From: Bacillota bacterium
Lineage (GTDB): Bacteria > Bacillota > Dethiobacteria > SKNC01
Direction of reading: 5' to 3'
DNA: 14,616 nt
Assembly: GCA_007121375.1 (NCBI GenBank)
Contig: SKLX01000047.1
Span: forward strand, 1-14,616
A program made the position numbers and the translations under genes. Position 1 is the stretch's first letter, and each line of letters starts with the position of its first letter. Of this stretch, positions 1 to 6,298 are shown in pieces. The notes beneath the pieces were generated by a model, which saw only the letters and a program-made list of their open reading frames with translations, had not been told where the DNA came from and searched no databases.

Positions 1-773
1 CCCATAGTGATGATTATATATCTTCCTTCACAAACATCCTCAGCCAAATCTTTAATTTCCCTCACCAGCTGAATGAATAGATCTTTAGAAAGGCCCCGGT
101 CTCCATAATCACCTCGACAGGTATCATGTCCTAACTCATGTATAATCAATTCAGGTTTAAATCTCCGGGCCCGGGAAATAAAGGATTTCCTGACCAGCTC
201 CATATACATGTTGTCAGAAATATCCCATCCCACATTTACATCTATTTTTGTACCCGTTTTATCTAAATCTTGAGTGCTGCAAAAACAAGCATGCATAACG
301 CTGGGGTCATCTTCAAAAATATCCCTTGTTCCATCTCCATGATGACTGTCAGTATCTAATATAGCCACCTTTTTAAGGTCATATTTTTCCTTAAGATTAA
401 TAATCATGGGCCCGGTACAGGATATGTAAGTACCTCCCCAGGCTCTCTCTGGACCGGCATGATGACCTGCAGAAACATTAAATACAAAGGCATTTTTTAA
501 GTCACCCCGGTAAACCTTTTCGGCTGCCTCAACACACCCTCCTACAGAAAGAAGGGCCCCTTCTTCATAGGGCTTACCCTTTAAATTGTTAACTATCCCC
601 GGGTCATGAACTTTTAAAAGTAGCTTTTCATCAACTTTTTGGGGCTTTATTAGTTCCACATTATCTTTTTCCAAAACCTCTTTCATGGTTTCCGGAAACC
701 TGGAAAACTTGCTACCCATGATAGGCCAGTAATTTGAAGCATAAATAGGGTGAAAAAAGACTCCTGTCTTCAA
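1..773 (-). CDS. Histone deacetylase family (AcuC/HDAC-like) zinc amidohydrolase, partial at window edge
   Basis: The reading frame runs off the left edge; 257 residues are visible. The family comprises Zn-dependent deacetylases acting on acetyl-lysine, acetylpolyamines or similar amides, probably in the cytoplasm. The fold's hallmarks are present: SAGHHAG with the paired catalytic histidines (His104, His105), DTDSHHGDGT with the likely zinc ligands Asp142 and His144, and ELGHDT with the third ligand Asp217. The sequence ends in a Thr-Met-Gly just where the family's Gly-Gly-Tyr loop should begin. I place the start at TTG (771-773) because AGGAGGTG precedes it by five bases. It is divergent from the L,D-transpeptidase gene. 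An acetylpolyamine substrate would suit the nearby polyamine operon, but they are not co-transcribed and I see no specificity marker. Family assignment is confident; substrate is unknown. Confidence 0.88.
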   Translation of the reverse strand, partial: MKTGVFFHPIYASNYWPIMGSKFSRFPETMKEVLEKDNVELIKPQKVDEKLLLKVHDPGIVNNLKGKPYEEGALLSVGGCVEAAEKVYRGDLKNAFVFNVSAGHHAGPERAWGGTYISCTGPMIINLKEKYDLKKVAILDTDSHHGDGTRDIFEDDPSVMHACFCSTQDLDKTGTKIDVNVGWDISDNMYMELVRKSFISRARRFKPELIIHELGHDTCRGDYGDRGLSKDLFIQLVREIKDLAEDVCEGRYIIITM

Positions 774-792
774 TGTAACACCTCCTCATATC

Positions 793-798
793 ATTATA
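793..798 (-). promoter_or_regulatory. Candidate -10 box for the HDAC-family gene
   Basis: On the minus strand this reads TATAAT, 19 bases upstream of the TTG start. No good -35 lies 16-18 bases further upstream; that stretch is a T-run belonging to the hairpin at 816-846. The leader would be very short, about a dozen bases. This is weak evidence. Confidence 0.3.
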
Positions 799-815
799 TC
801 AGTTAGAATAATATA

Positions 816-846
816 AAAAAATCCCCTCATTCTGCGGGGATTTTTC
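816..846. terminator. Bidirectional terminator-like hairpin between two divergent genes
   Basis: The stem pairs ATCCCC (821-826) with GGGGAT (836-841) around a nine-base loop and is extended by A-run/T-run pairing, so both strands end in a run of T. The shape is that of an intrinsic terminator, yet it lies between two divergent genes, where no known transcript ends. It could cap stray or antisense transcripts, act as an attenuator for one of the genes, or end an unannotated short RNA. Confidence 0.6.
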
Positions 847-959
847 CAATCTTTTAATTTAATTTTTTTGACAATTTTTATGATTGTTTTATCGTTTGTA
901 TGGGGATAATACTTTAGTAAAAATTAATGTTTTTTAGCATGACTGGAGAATTATAGAAT

Positions 960-1475
960 ATGAAAAAAAAGCACTTTTTCCTTTTAATTATGCTGCTGTT
1001 ACTGGCAGGTGTTACCATTTATCGGGCTACTTCCCCTCCCCCTCCTTTTCTTGAGGAAGAACATCTCCTGATAAACAAAACCCTGAATCAGCTGTATTTT
1101 TACCGGGGAAATTATATTCCTGAAACTTATAAAGTTGCTTCGGGCAAAACCCCCGACTTAACTCCAGAGGGATGGTTTACTATTATAAATAAAAATAAAG
1201 ACCCGGGAGGAGGAGAAAAAGTCCAGGAAAACCCTTTTGGTTCTCGCTGGATGGGCCTAAATATTCCAAACCATGAAGATGGTTTAAAATACGGTATCCA
1301 CGGCACTAATGAACCTGAATCCATTGGAACCTTCGCCTCTGGAGGGTGTATTCGCATGGAAAACAGGGAAGTAGAGGAACTTTACCAAAAAGTTAAAATA
1401 AACACTCCTGTTTTTATTTATTCTGAGGGTCCTGTAACTAGGAGACTGCTTGCCTTGTTTGATAATCTTTTTTAG
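960..1475 (+). CDS. L,D-transpeptidase (YkuD domain), membrane-anchored
   Basis: YkuD enzymes crosslink peptidoglycan stem peptides, or attach proteins to them, through a cysteine acyl-enzyme outside the membrane. The 171-residue product has a lysine-rich N-terminus and a hydrophobic signal or anchor segment (about residues 5-22), then a proline-rich spacer (26-29), then the YkuD domain to near the end. The active-site signature is HGTN (His114) followed 16 residues later by SGGCIRM (Cys130). Glycine replaces the His of the textbook SHGC motif, a variation that I believe occurs in Firmicute members. There is no LysM or other wall-binding domain. The ATG at 960 is preceded by GGAG at 945-948. 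A strong hairpin lies 17 bases after the stop. Confidence in the family is high; its physiological role is not visible. Confidence 0.92.
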   Translation: MKKKHFFLLIMLLLLAGVTIYRATSPPPPFLEEEHLLINKTLNQLYFYRGNYIPETYKVASGKTPDLTPEGWFTIINKNKDPGGGEKVQENPFGSRWMGLNIPNHEDGLKYGIHGTNEPESIGTFASGGCIRMENREVEELYQKVKINTPVFIYSEGPVTRRLLALFDNLF

Positions 1476-1492
1476 ACATCTTTAATCTAAAC

Positions 1493-1522
1493 AAAAAAAA
1501 AGCAGCTTAGCTGCTTTTTTTT
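1493..1522. terminator. Bidirectional intrinsic terminator shared by the L,D-transpeptidase and ndk
   Basis: The stem pairs AGCAGC (1501-1506) with GCTGCT (1510-1515) around TTA. It is flanked by eight A (1493-1500) and a T-run (1515-1522), so it works in either direction. It sits between two convergent genes. Confidence 0.9.
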
Positions 1523-1523
1523 A

Positions 1524-1976
1524 CTACTTTCCATAGACCCAGTATCCCAAATCTTTTTTATAATCCAACAATTCCTCAGGCTTGAAAAAAAGATTAATTT
1601 CTCGTTCGGCGCTTTGGGGTGAATCGGAACCATGAACCACATTGTTTCCAGTAAATATTCCATAATCTCCCCTTATAGTTCCCGGGGCAGCTTCAGAAGG
1701 GTCAGTCTTTCCCATCATTCCCCTTGCCAGAGAAATGGCCCCCTGCCCTTCCCAGACCATGGCTACCACAGGGCCGGAAGTTATGAAAGATACCAGTTCT
1801 TCAAAAAAAGGTTTCCCCACATGTTCCTCGTAGTGTTCCTCAGCCAAAGACCTGGACACATCCATCATTTTCATGGCCGCCAGCCTCAACCCCTTTTTTT
1901 CAAACCTGGATATTATTTCTCCGACCAGGTTCCTTTGAACCCCATCGGGTTTTATCATTATAAAGGTTTTTTCCAT
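1524..1976 (-). CDS. ndk: Nucleoside diphosphate kinase
   Basis: Ndk transfers the gamma phosphate of ATP to nucleoside diphosphates through a phosphohistidine, balancing NTP and dNTP pools in the cytosol. At 150 residues the length is normal. The family residues are all visible: KPDGVQR near the start (Lys9), Tyr49, Arg85, Thr91, the TIRGD motif (Arg102), Asn112, and the phosphorylated His115 in NNVVHGSDS. The usual GRN before the active-site loop is GNN here; that arginine is not catalytic. GGGAGGAAG lies just upstream of the ATG. It is the last gene of the speD-speE-ndk run, 26 bases after speE, and ends at the shared terminator. An ndk gene behind polyamine genes is not a standard arrangement, and I see no mechanistic reason for it. 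Confidence 0.97.
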   Translation of the reverse strand: MEKTFIMIKPDGVQRNLVGEIISRFEKKGLRLAAMKMMDVSRSLAEEHYEEHVGKPFFEELVSFITSGPVVAMVWEGQGAISLARGMMGKTDPSEAAPGTIRGDYGIFTGNNVVHGSDSPQSAEREINLFFKPEELLDYKKDLGYWVYGK

Positions 1977-2002
1977 TTTTGCTTCCTCCCTTGCCGTTAC
2001 AC

Positions 2003-2917
2003 CTAGTAAGTAAACAGCGGATTATTATCTTCAATTATGCTTGTTTCTTTTTCTTTAGACCTGCGTATATCCAGGGGCAAAGAAAACATGTGCTGATGGG
2101 TTTCTCCATCATAAAACTTTAAATTAGTGATATTTCTTTCCCTTAATATATTGTCTATTTCATCCTTTTTTAATTCTTTAGAATTATATTCTTTGGAAGC
2201 CAGGGTAAATCCCCAGGAGACATCATAAGAAGGTATAAAGGCTGAATAAGAGCTTACATTATTAAACACCAGGGACAGGGTATTGTTTATGGCGCAATGG
2301 CATTTGATTAAATTTGGATTAAAAGAACCAGATTGAAGGGCTATAATACCTTTATCCCCCAGCTTTTTATCTACCGTTTCATAGAATTCCCTGGTAAAAA
2401 GCAGGTAGGAAGGACTATCATCCAGGGGTTCCGTCAAGTCAGAAAATATAATATCAAAGGTTTCCTCAGTTTCTTCCAGGTACTTTCTGGCATCCATAAA
2501 TTTTAGTTCAACCCGGGGGTCCTTAAAAGCTCCTTTATTCCATGCCGGAAGATATTTATCGCACAGATCTACAACTTCCTTGTCTATATCCACCATTAAC
2601 ACCCTTTTAACAGAAGGATGTTTTAAAATTTCCCTTATTACTGCCCCTTCTCCCCCTCCAACTATCATGATTTTTTCAGGATGAGGATGAAGTATCATGG
2701 CCGGGTGGATTAAACACTCGTGATAAATATATTCATCGAATTCCGCGGATTGTATTTTCCCATCCAGAACCAGGCAGAGGCCAAAAGCTTCCGTGTCTAT
2801 TATTTCAACTTTTTGGTACTGTGTTTCTCCACAGTATAAATAATTCTTAACTCCATGCATATGGGCCTGTGTTGGGCTGGTATATTCTATAAACCACTTC
2901 CAGGTTGGTGCTGTCAC
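2003..2917 (-). CDS. speE: Polyamine aminopropyltransferase, Thermus SpeE / plant ACL5 type
   Basis: The enzyme moves an aminopropyl group from decarboxylated S-adenosylmethionine to an amine acceptor, releasing methylthioadenosine. The 304 residues include LDGKIQSAEFDEYIYHE (about 51-67), the nucleotide-binding GGGEG (87-91), MVDID (108-112) and the catalytic loop SDLTEP with Asp160. Classical SpeE has GGGDG and a DSTDP-like loop; here they are GGGEG and DLTEP. The C-terminal tail (MFSLPLD, then KETSIIEDNNP) resembles, from memory, Thermus SpeE, which uses agmatine and longer amines, and the wider ACL5/thermospermine synthase group. The acceptor may therefore not be putrescine. The start is GTG (2915-2917), chosen because GGGGGAGG lies five bases upstream. 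It begins 14 bases after speD ends. The family is certain; the acceptor is inferred. Confidence 0.93.
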   Translation of the reverse strand: MTAPTWKWFIEYTSPTQAHMHGVKNYLYCGETQYQKVEIIDTEAFGLCLVLDGKIQSAEFDEYIYHECLIHPAMILHPHPEKIMIVGGGEGAVIREILKHPSVKRVLMVDIDKEVVDLCDKYLPAWNKGAFKDPRVELKFMDARKYLEETEETFDIIFSDLTEPLDDSPSYLLFTREFYETVDKKLGDKGIIALQSGSFNPNLIKCHCAINNTLSLVFNNVSSYSAFIPSYDVSWGFTLASKEYNSKELKKDEIDNILRERNITNLKFYDGETHQHMFSLPLDIRRSKEKETSIIEDNNPLFTY

Positions 2918-2931
2918 TAAAGCCTCCCCCT

Positions 2932-3315
2932 TTATTGATTTACCACCTGCTTATGAGCTACTTCTATATCGAAAATGCCACGCTTTATTTCATTGGCAGC
3001 CATATTTTGTGCGAAGAAGTTACCCTTTATATATTCACAAGATACCCATGGGTCTACAGTTTCGCCGCAGGTAAATATATCGACTGCTGCATACCCCAGT
3101 TCCGGCCAGGTGTGAATTGCCAGGTGGGACTCGGAAATTACAACAACTCCGCTTACTCCCTGGGGACTAAATTTATGAAATGCCACCTCTCGAATTTCTG
3201 CTCCTGCTTCAAGGGCAGCGTCTACCATGATCTGTTCAATTTTTTTGAGGTCGTTTAATATATCTTCTGAGCACCCATACAATTCTAGCAAAATATGACG
3301 GCCTAAAGCGTTCAT
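2932..3315 (-). CDS. speD: S-adenosylmethionine decarboxylase proenzyme (short prokaryotic type)
   Basis: SpeD supplies decarboxylated S-adenosylmethionine, the aminopropyl donor for SpeE. It is made as a proenzyme that cleaves itself before a serine, which becomes the pyruvoyl cofactor. The 127 residues match the short Thermotoga/Bacillus type. The cleavage and active site read ISES-H-L-A-I-H, with Ser63 as the pyruvoyl precursor after Glu62, followed by His68 and Cys83 in FTCGE, the usual processing and proton-donor residues. GGAGG precedes the ATG. It is the first gene of the run with speE and ndk, behind a well-formed promoter and a palindrome at the predicted transcription start. Confidence 0.97.
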   Translation of the reverse strand: MNALGRHILLELYGCSEDILNDLKKIEQIMVDAALEAGAEIREVAFHKFSPQGVSGVVVISESHLAIHTWPELGYAAVDIFTCGETVDPWVSCEYIKGNFFAQNMAANEIKRGIFDIEVAHKQVVNQ

Positions 3316-3341
3316 TTATCGTGCCTCCTTTATATAAGATA

Positions 3342-3366
3342 TTGACGTTCCTTTAAGAAATGTCAA
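3342..3366 (-). promoter_or_regulatory. 25-bp near-perfect palindrome at the predicted speD transcription start (operator or 5' hairpin)
   Basis: The outer arms TTGAC and GTCAA and inner arms around a central A give 10 of 12 exact complementary pairs, plus one G:T-type pair and one mismatch. It starts about at +1 of the predicted speD promoter and ends 11 bases before the ribosome binding site region. It has no T-run, so it is not an intrinsic terminator. Confidence 0.55.
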
Positions 3367-3371
3367 ATTAA

Positions 3372-3399
3372 ATTTTAACAGAAGTGATTTAAAAGTCAA
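3372..3399 (-). promoter_or_regulatory. Sigma-A-type promoter for speD-speE-ndk
   Basis: On the minus strand TTGACT (3394-3399) and TAAAAT (3372-3377) are separated by 16 bases, each one mismatch from consensus. The predicted start is near 3365, giving a leader of about 50 bases. Confidence 0.7.
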
Positions 3400-3433
3400 T
3401 GTTTTACCAAAAAATTTTTCATTCAATAAAATA

Positions 3434-3452
3434 AGCTCTTTTTTCAAGAGCT
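3434..3452 (-). terminator. Hairpin terminator after the DUF3048 lipoprotein gene
   Basis: Perfect 7-bp arms AGCTCTT and AAGAGCT enclose five bases. On the minus strand the stem is followed by a T-rich stretch that A bases interrupt, so the terminator is modest. It lies about 50 bases after the lipoprotein stop codon. Confidence 0.5.
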
Positions 3453-3501
3453 ATCATAAAATTTTGCCTTATTTGTCTTTTTAGCTATGACTTTCTAATT
3501 C

Positions 3502-4485
3502 CTATAAGGATTTCACTATTTGTATCCAGGTAGTCCCCCAGTCTAATTCTACTGGACTGCCATCTTCATAATAATAGCTGGTTGTTCCCTCTTTATTTTC
3601 CCAGGTTAAAGAATATTTTTTACCCTTCTCATAAAGGAGCCCTTCTCCCCTTCCATCCAGTTTAATATCCACCAGGGCAGTCCCTGGAACATGGCTGTGA
3701 GGAACCTTTTGAACTATTACCCTTTGAGCATAATACTGTTTCCCGGTAGTTAGGTCTTTATGGGGAATTTCATTAATAAAGCGCAGATAAACGCCTTTAT
3801 CTTCATTTCTTTTTCCATATTCATAAGTGACTATATTGTTGTTGCTGTATTCCACCTTAATGTTGGGTGCGCTCTTTACTGGTATTGTTAATTCCTCAGG
3901 TTCTATCTCTATCTTTTCCGTCTCCAGGTTATCTCCCAGGTAACTATGAAGCTTATTAATACTGGTGTACAGGTTATGGGGTGCCCTGCGGGAGGAATCT
4001 CTCCAGAGATATGTGCTGCTGACAATCTCTTTTAAACCCAATCCCCTGATCATTTCTCTGGTCCTATGGGAATGACCGCTGTGGGCAACTATTCCTCCGT
4101 ATTCAGCAGCCTTAACTCCCAGGTAAGGCCTTAGACTTCGCACAGGCCCTATGGTAAAATCTTCCTCGAAGGAAGTATCATATACTGCCAAAAAACGGGT
4201 CATTCCACTCTCTACCAAAAATTCATATATCATTGAAGCCTGCTGTAACCCCGATTGGGGACGGGCAGAGGGATGGTTGTTAATAACTACTGTAACAGGG
4301 TTTACCTTTTCAACCTTTATTACTTTTTCCTCTTCCTCCTCCTCTTCTTCCTTTTCTTCCTCTTCAATTTCTTCTTCTACTGGTGTCGGCGGTTCAGCCT
4401 TTTCTCCGGTGCCGCAGCCAGAAAAAAGGGTCAATAACATGGTGGTAAGTAGAATTAAAGACAGTATCCTTGTAATTTTGCTCAA
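3502..4485 (-). CDS. DUF3048 (YerB-like) lipoprotein with a poly-glutamate linker
   Basis: YerB-family proteins are exported lipoproteins of Gram-positive bacteria whose biochemical role is, to my knowledge, not settled. The 327-residue product has a signal peptide and lipobox FSGC with Cys24 as the lipidation site. A very acidic low-complexity stretch (about residues 37-53, nearly all Glu) follows, then two conserved DUF3048 blocks: an N-terminal one (about 62-200, with NNHPSARPQSGL and GPVRSLRP) and a C-terminal one ending in WGTTWIQIV. The start is TTG (4483-4485), set by AGGGGAGG seven bases upstream. The acidic linker may hold the folded part away from the membrane. The gene is divergent from mgtE and has its own promoter-like elements. 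No enzymatic motif is evident. Confidence 0.9.
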   Translation of the reverse strand: MSKITRILSLILLTTMLLTLFSGCGTGEKAEPPTPVEEEIEEEEKEEEEEEEEKVIKVEKVNPVTVVINNHPSARPQSGLQQASMIYEFLVESGMTRFLAVYDTSFEEDFTIGPVRSLRPYLGVKAAEYGGIVAHSGHSHRTREMIRGLGLKEIVSSTYLWRDSSRRAPHNLYTSINKLHSYLGDNLETEKIEIEPEELTIPVKSAPNIKVEYSNNNIVTYEYGKRNEDKGVYLRFINEIPHKDLTTGKQYYAQRVIVQKVPHSHVPGTALVDIKLDGRGEGLLYEKGKKYSLTWENKEGTTSYYYEDGSPVELDWGTTWIQIVKSL

Positions 4486-4523
4486 TTGAAAGCCTCCCCT
4501 GTTTTTGTTTTTAATAGCACAGC

Positions 4524-4553
4524 TTTATAATATTTATTAATAAATATTTTCAA
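4524..4553 (-). promoter_or_regulatory. Promoter of the DUF3048 gene with a perfect 20-bp palindrome in its spacer
   Basis: On the minus strand TTGAAA (4548-4553) and TATAAA (4524-4529) are 18 bases apart. The region 4529-4548 is an exact 20-bp palindrome with half-site AATATTTATT, filling the spacer and touching both boxes. That is where a repressor would block RNA polymerase. It is pure A+T, so chance is more likely than for a mixed sequence. Confidence 0.45.
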
Positions 4554-4573
4554 CATGACATAATTATTTCCTT

Positions 4574-4603
4574 TTATCGTGAGGAAAATTATCGTGAGGA
4601 AGA
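4574..4603. repeat. Tandem 15-bp direct repeat upstream of the mgtE promoter
   Basis: Two adjacent copies, TTATCGTGAGGAAAA (4574-4588) and TTATCGTGAGGAAGA (4589-4603), match at 14 of 15 positions. The second ends three bases before the mgtE -35 box. The copies sit about 1.4 helical turns apart, so a protein would contact different DNA faces unless it binds cooperatively. Confidence 0.7.
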
Positions 4604-4606
4604 TTG

Positions 4607-4635
4607 TTGACAAATAACACCGGGGTAATTATAAT
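4607..4635 (+). promoter_or_regulatory. Consensus sigma-A promoter for the M-box leader and mgtE
   Basis: TTGACA (4607-4612) and TATAAT (4630-4635), both exact, are separated by the ideal 17 bases. The predicted start is near 4642, just before the 5' strand of the riboswitch P1 helix. Confidence 0.9.
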
Positions 4636-4653
4636 ATTGATTATTGACATGAG

Positions 4654-4823
4654 AATAACACGCTTGTTAGGTGAGGCTCCTAAATGAAAACAGGCTGCTG
4701 CCCAGAAATGTCCAGAGACACCAATGGGTAGAACAGGCATGATCGGATTAAGGTCTGCCTAAGGCAGCTGACCCCCTAGGGTCTACGTCATATAGTGCCA
4801 AAGCCATGACGAGGAGTATTATT
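4654..4823 (+). ncRNA. M-box (ykoK leader) magnesium riboswitch aptamer
   Basis: The M-box conserved segments occur in order: GTTAGGTGAGGCTCC (4666-4680), CAGGCTGCTGCCCAGAAATG (about 4690-4709), a CCAATGGGT segment, ATGATCGGATTAAGGTC (about 4740-4756) and GTGCCAAAGCCATGACG (about 4795-4811). The closing helix P1 can form between 4654-4665 and 4812-4823, about 12 pairs with two mismatches. M-box RNAs fold around several Mg2+ ions and switch off Mg2+ uptake genes when Mg2+ is plentiful, which fits the mgtE gene downstream. The 3' strand of P1 is also the antiterminator strand (see terminator entry). Confidence 0.95.
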
Positions 4824-4858
4824 TAGAATCTTTTTGATGTTTTTATTTAATATTTTTG

Positions 4859-4892
4859 AATAATACGGCTCCTCTGAGCCGTATTATTATTT
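4859..4892 (+). terminator. Mg2+-controlled terminator of the M-box leader
   Basis: A 13-bp perfect stem pairs 4859-4871 with 4876-4888 around loop CTCT, followed by an A-interrupted T-run. The upstream strand GAGGAGTATTATT (4811-4823) can instead pair with 4859-4874 (AATAATAC, then TCCTC, with a small bulge), breaking the terminator. In Mg2+ excess P1 captures that strand and the terminator forms; in Mg2+ shortage the antiterminator wins. The pairing is seen in the sequence; the direction of control is known from the M-box class. Confidence 0.85.
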
Positions 4893-4927
4893 TAAAATTA
4901 ATAACCTGTATAAAGGGGGTAAAGGAT

Positions 4928-6292
4928 ATGGTAGACTTCAAGGACATTAAAGACTGCTTTGAAAGAAATGATATGAAAACCCTTAAGGGATTGGTTGCCC
5001 AGGCAGATATCTTCGATATAATCAAGTTAATTGAAGACCTCCCCTCCGATGAACAAGTGGTGGTATTCCGCTTGTTAGATAAAGAAAAAGCCCTGGAAAC
5101 TTTTGAACAGCTGGAACCTACCTTACAACAAGAGCTTATTTCTTCTTTTAAAGAAGATAGGGCTATAGAAATATTTTCTGAAATGGATCCTGATGACCAG
5201 GCCCGCCTCCTGGATGAACTTCCCGCCCGGGTAGCTAAAAACCTCCTTACATCCCTTTCTCCAGAAGAGCGTCGTAAAACAGCAGACTTGATGGGTTATC
5301 CACCGGGAACCGCTGGCCGGATAATGACCCCGGAATACGTCAGGTTAAGACGTAATATTACTGTGGAAGAAGCCCTCAATGTTATAAAGGAAAAGGGAAA
5401 GGATAAGGAAACTGTATACACCCTCTACGTTACAGATGATAAACGGAAACTGGAAGGGGTTGTTTCCCTCAGGGACCTGGTGATGGCTTCCCCGGAGCAA
5501 AGGGTAGAAGAAGTCATGACTGACCAGGTAATCAGCGTGAGCACCGAAACTAACCAGGAGGAAGTAGCCAGAATACTGCAGGACCGGGACCTTCTGGCAG
5601 TTCCGGTAGTAGATAAAGAAAATCGTCTGGTGGGAATTATTACTATTGATGATGCTGTTGACATCCTGGAAGAAGAAACAACCCGGGATATTTTCGATAA
5701 GGTTGGTATTACTTCTTTTAGCCAGAGGGAATCTGCCCGCAGCCAACGGTTGGTAACCGGTTCCCTTTGGGATGTATGGAAGGTAAGGGTGCCCTTTTTA
5801 GTAATTACCCTTATAGGTGGCCTCCTGGCCGGGGCCGTCATAGGTGCCTTTGAAGAAACCCTGGAAGCCATTGCCGCGGTAGCCATTTTCATACCAGTAA
5901 TCATGGATATGGGAGGAAACGTAGGCACCCAATCTTCAACTATCTTCACCCGGGCTTTCGTCCTGGGCCATATAAACATAGAAAGATTTGGCCGCTATCT
6001 GTTAAGGGAAGTAGGTATTGGCCTCAGCATTGGAGTAGTTATGGGAACTGCCGCCGGCATAATTGCTTCTTTCTGGCAGGACCCCAACCTGGGGATGGCC
6101 GTAGGGATATCCCTGGCCCTCACTGTCACTCTGGCGACAAGCCTGGGATACCTGGTACCTTTTATCCTGTTTAGGCTGGGATTTGACCAGGCAGCAGGGT
6201 CTGACCCCTTTATTACAACCATCAAAGATATTTCAGGTCTGTTCATCTATTTTTTCTTCGTCAATATCTTTTTAGGTCATTTGCTGGTTTGA
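4928..6292 (+). CDS. mgtE: MgtE-type Mg2+ transporter
   Basis: MgtE is a homodimeric Mg2+ channel in the cytoplasmic membrane, gated by Mg2+ on its cytosolic domains. The 454-residue product is full length. It has the helical N domain (about 1-130), two CBS domains (about 133-190 and 195-250), a connecting helix, and five membrane helices from about 288 on. Signature segments are PVIMDMGGNVGTQSST (about 323-338) and DPFITTIKDISG (about 426-437); Asp434 is probably the pore aspartate. I start at ATG 4928 because GGGGG (4915-4919) precedes it by eight bases and because a longer frame would begin inside the riboswitch terminator. Expression should fall as Mg2+ rises, through the M-box leader, adding control at transcript level to the gating of the protein. 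It ends six bases before the convergent desaturase gene, with no clear terminator between. Confidence 0.97.
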   Translation: MVDFKDIKDCFERNDMKTLKGLVAQADIFDIIKLIEDLPSDEQVVVFRLLDKEKALETFEQLEPTLQQELISSFKEDRAIEIFSEMDPDDQARLLDELPARVAKNLLTSLSPEERRKTADLMGYPPGTAGRIMTPEYVRLRRNITVEEALNVIKEKGKDKETVYTLYVTDDKRKLEGVVSLRDLVMASPEQRVEEVMTDQVISVSTETNQEEVARILQDRDLLAVPVVDKENRLVGIITIDDAVDILEEETTRDIFDKVGITSFSQRESARSQRLVTGSLWDVWKVRVPFLVITLIGGLLAGAVIGAFEETLEAIAAVAIFIPVIMDMGGNVGTQSSTIFTRAFVLGHINIERFGRYLLREVGIGLSIGVVMGTAAGIIASFWQDPNLGMAVGISLALTVTLATSLGYLVPFILFRLGFDQAAGSDPFITTIKDISGLFIYFFFVNIFLGHLLV

Positions 6293-6298
6293 TTAGAA

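Noticed and set aside
868..910. TTGACA (868-873) and GATAAT (905-910) as a promoter for the L,D-transpeptidase
   Set aside because: The boxes are 31 bases apart, far beyond the 16-18 that sigma-A tolerates, and neither has a convincing partner at normal spacing.
1322..1368. SGGC instead of SHGC in the L,D-transpeptidase as a sign of inactivation
   Set aside because: Cysteine, the upstream histidine and the following IRM are intact, and YkuD proteins vary at that histidine position.
1632..2006. Plus-strand open frame opposite ndk
   Set aside because: It overlaps ndk antisense, has no ribosome binding site and its translation has no recognisable domain.
4151..4489. Plus-strand open frame with a poly-serine stretch opposite the lipoprotein gene
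   Set aside because: It is the antisense reading of the poly-glutamate codons, has no ribosome binding site and mirrors a well-supported gene.
4856..4927. A 24-residue N-terminal extension of MgtE
   Set aside because: It would start inside the riboswitch terminator and lacks a ribosome binding site, while the ATG at 4928 has one and gives the usual family length.
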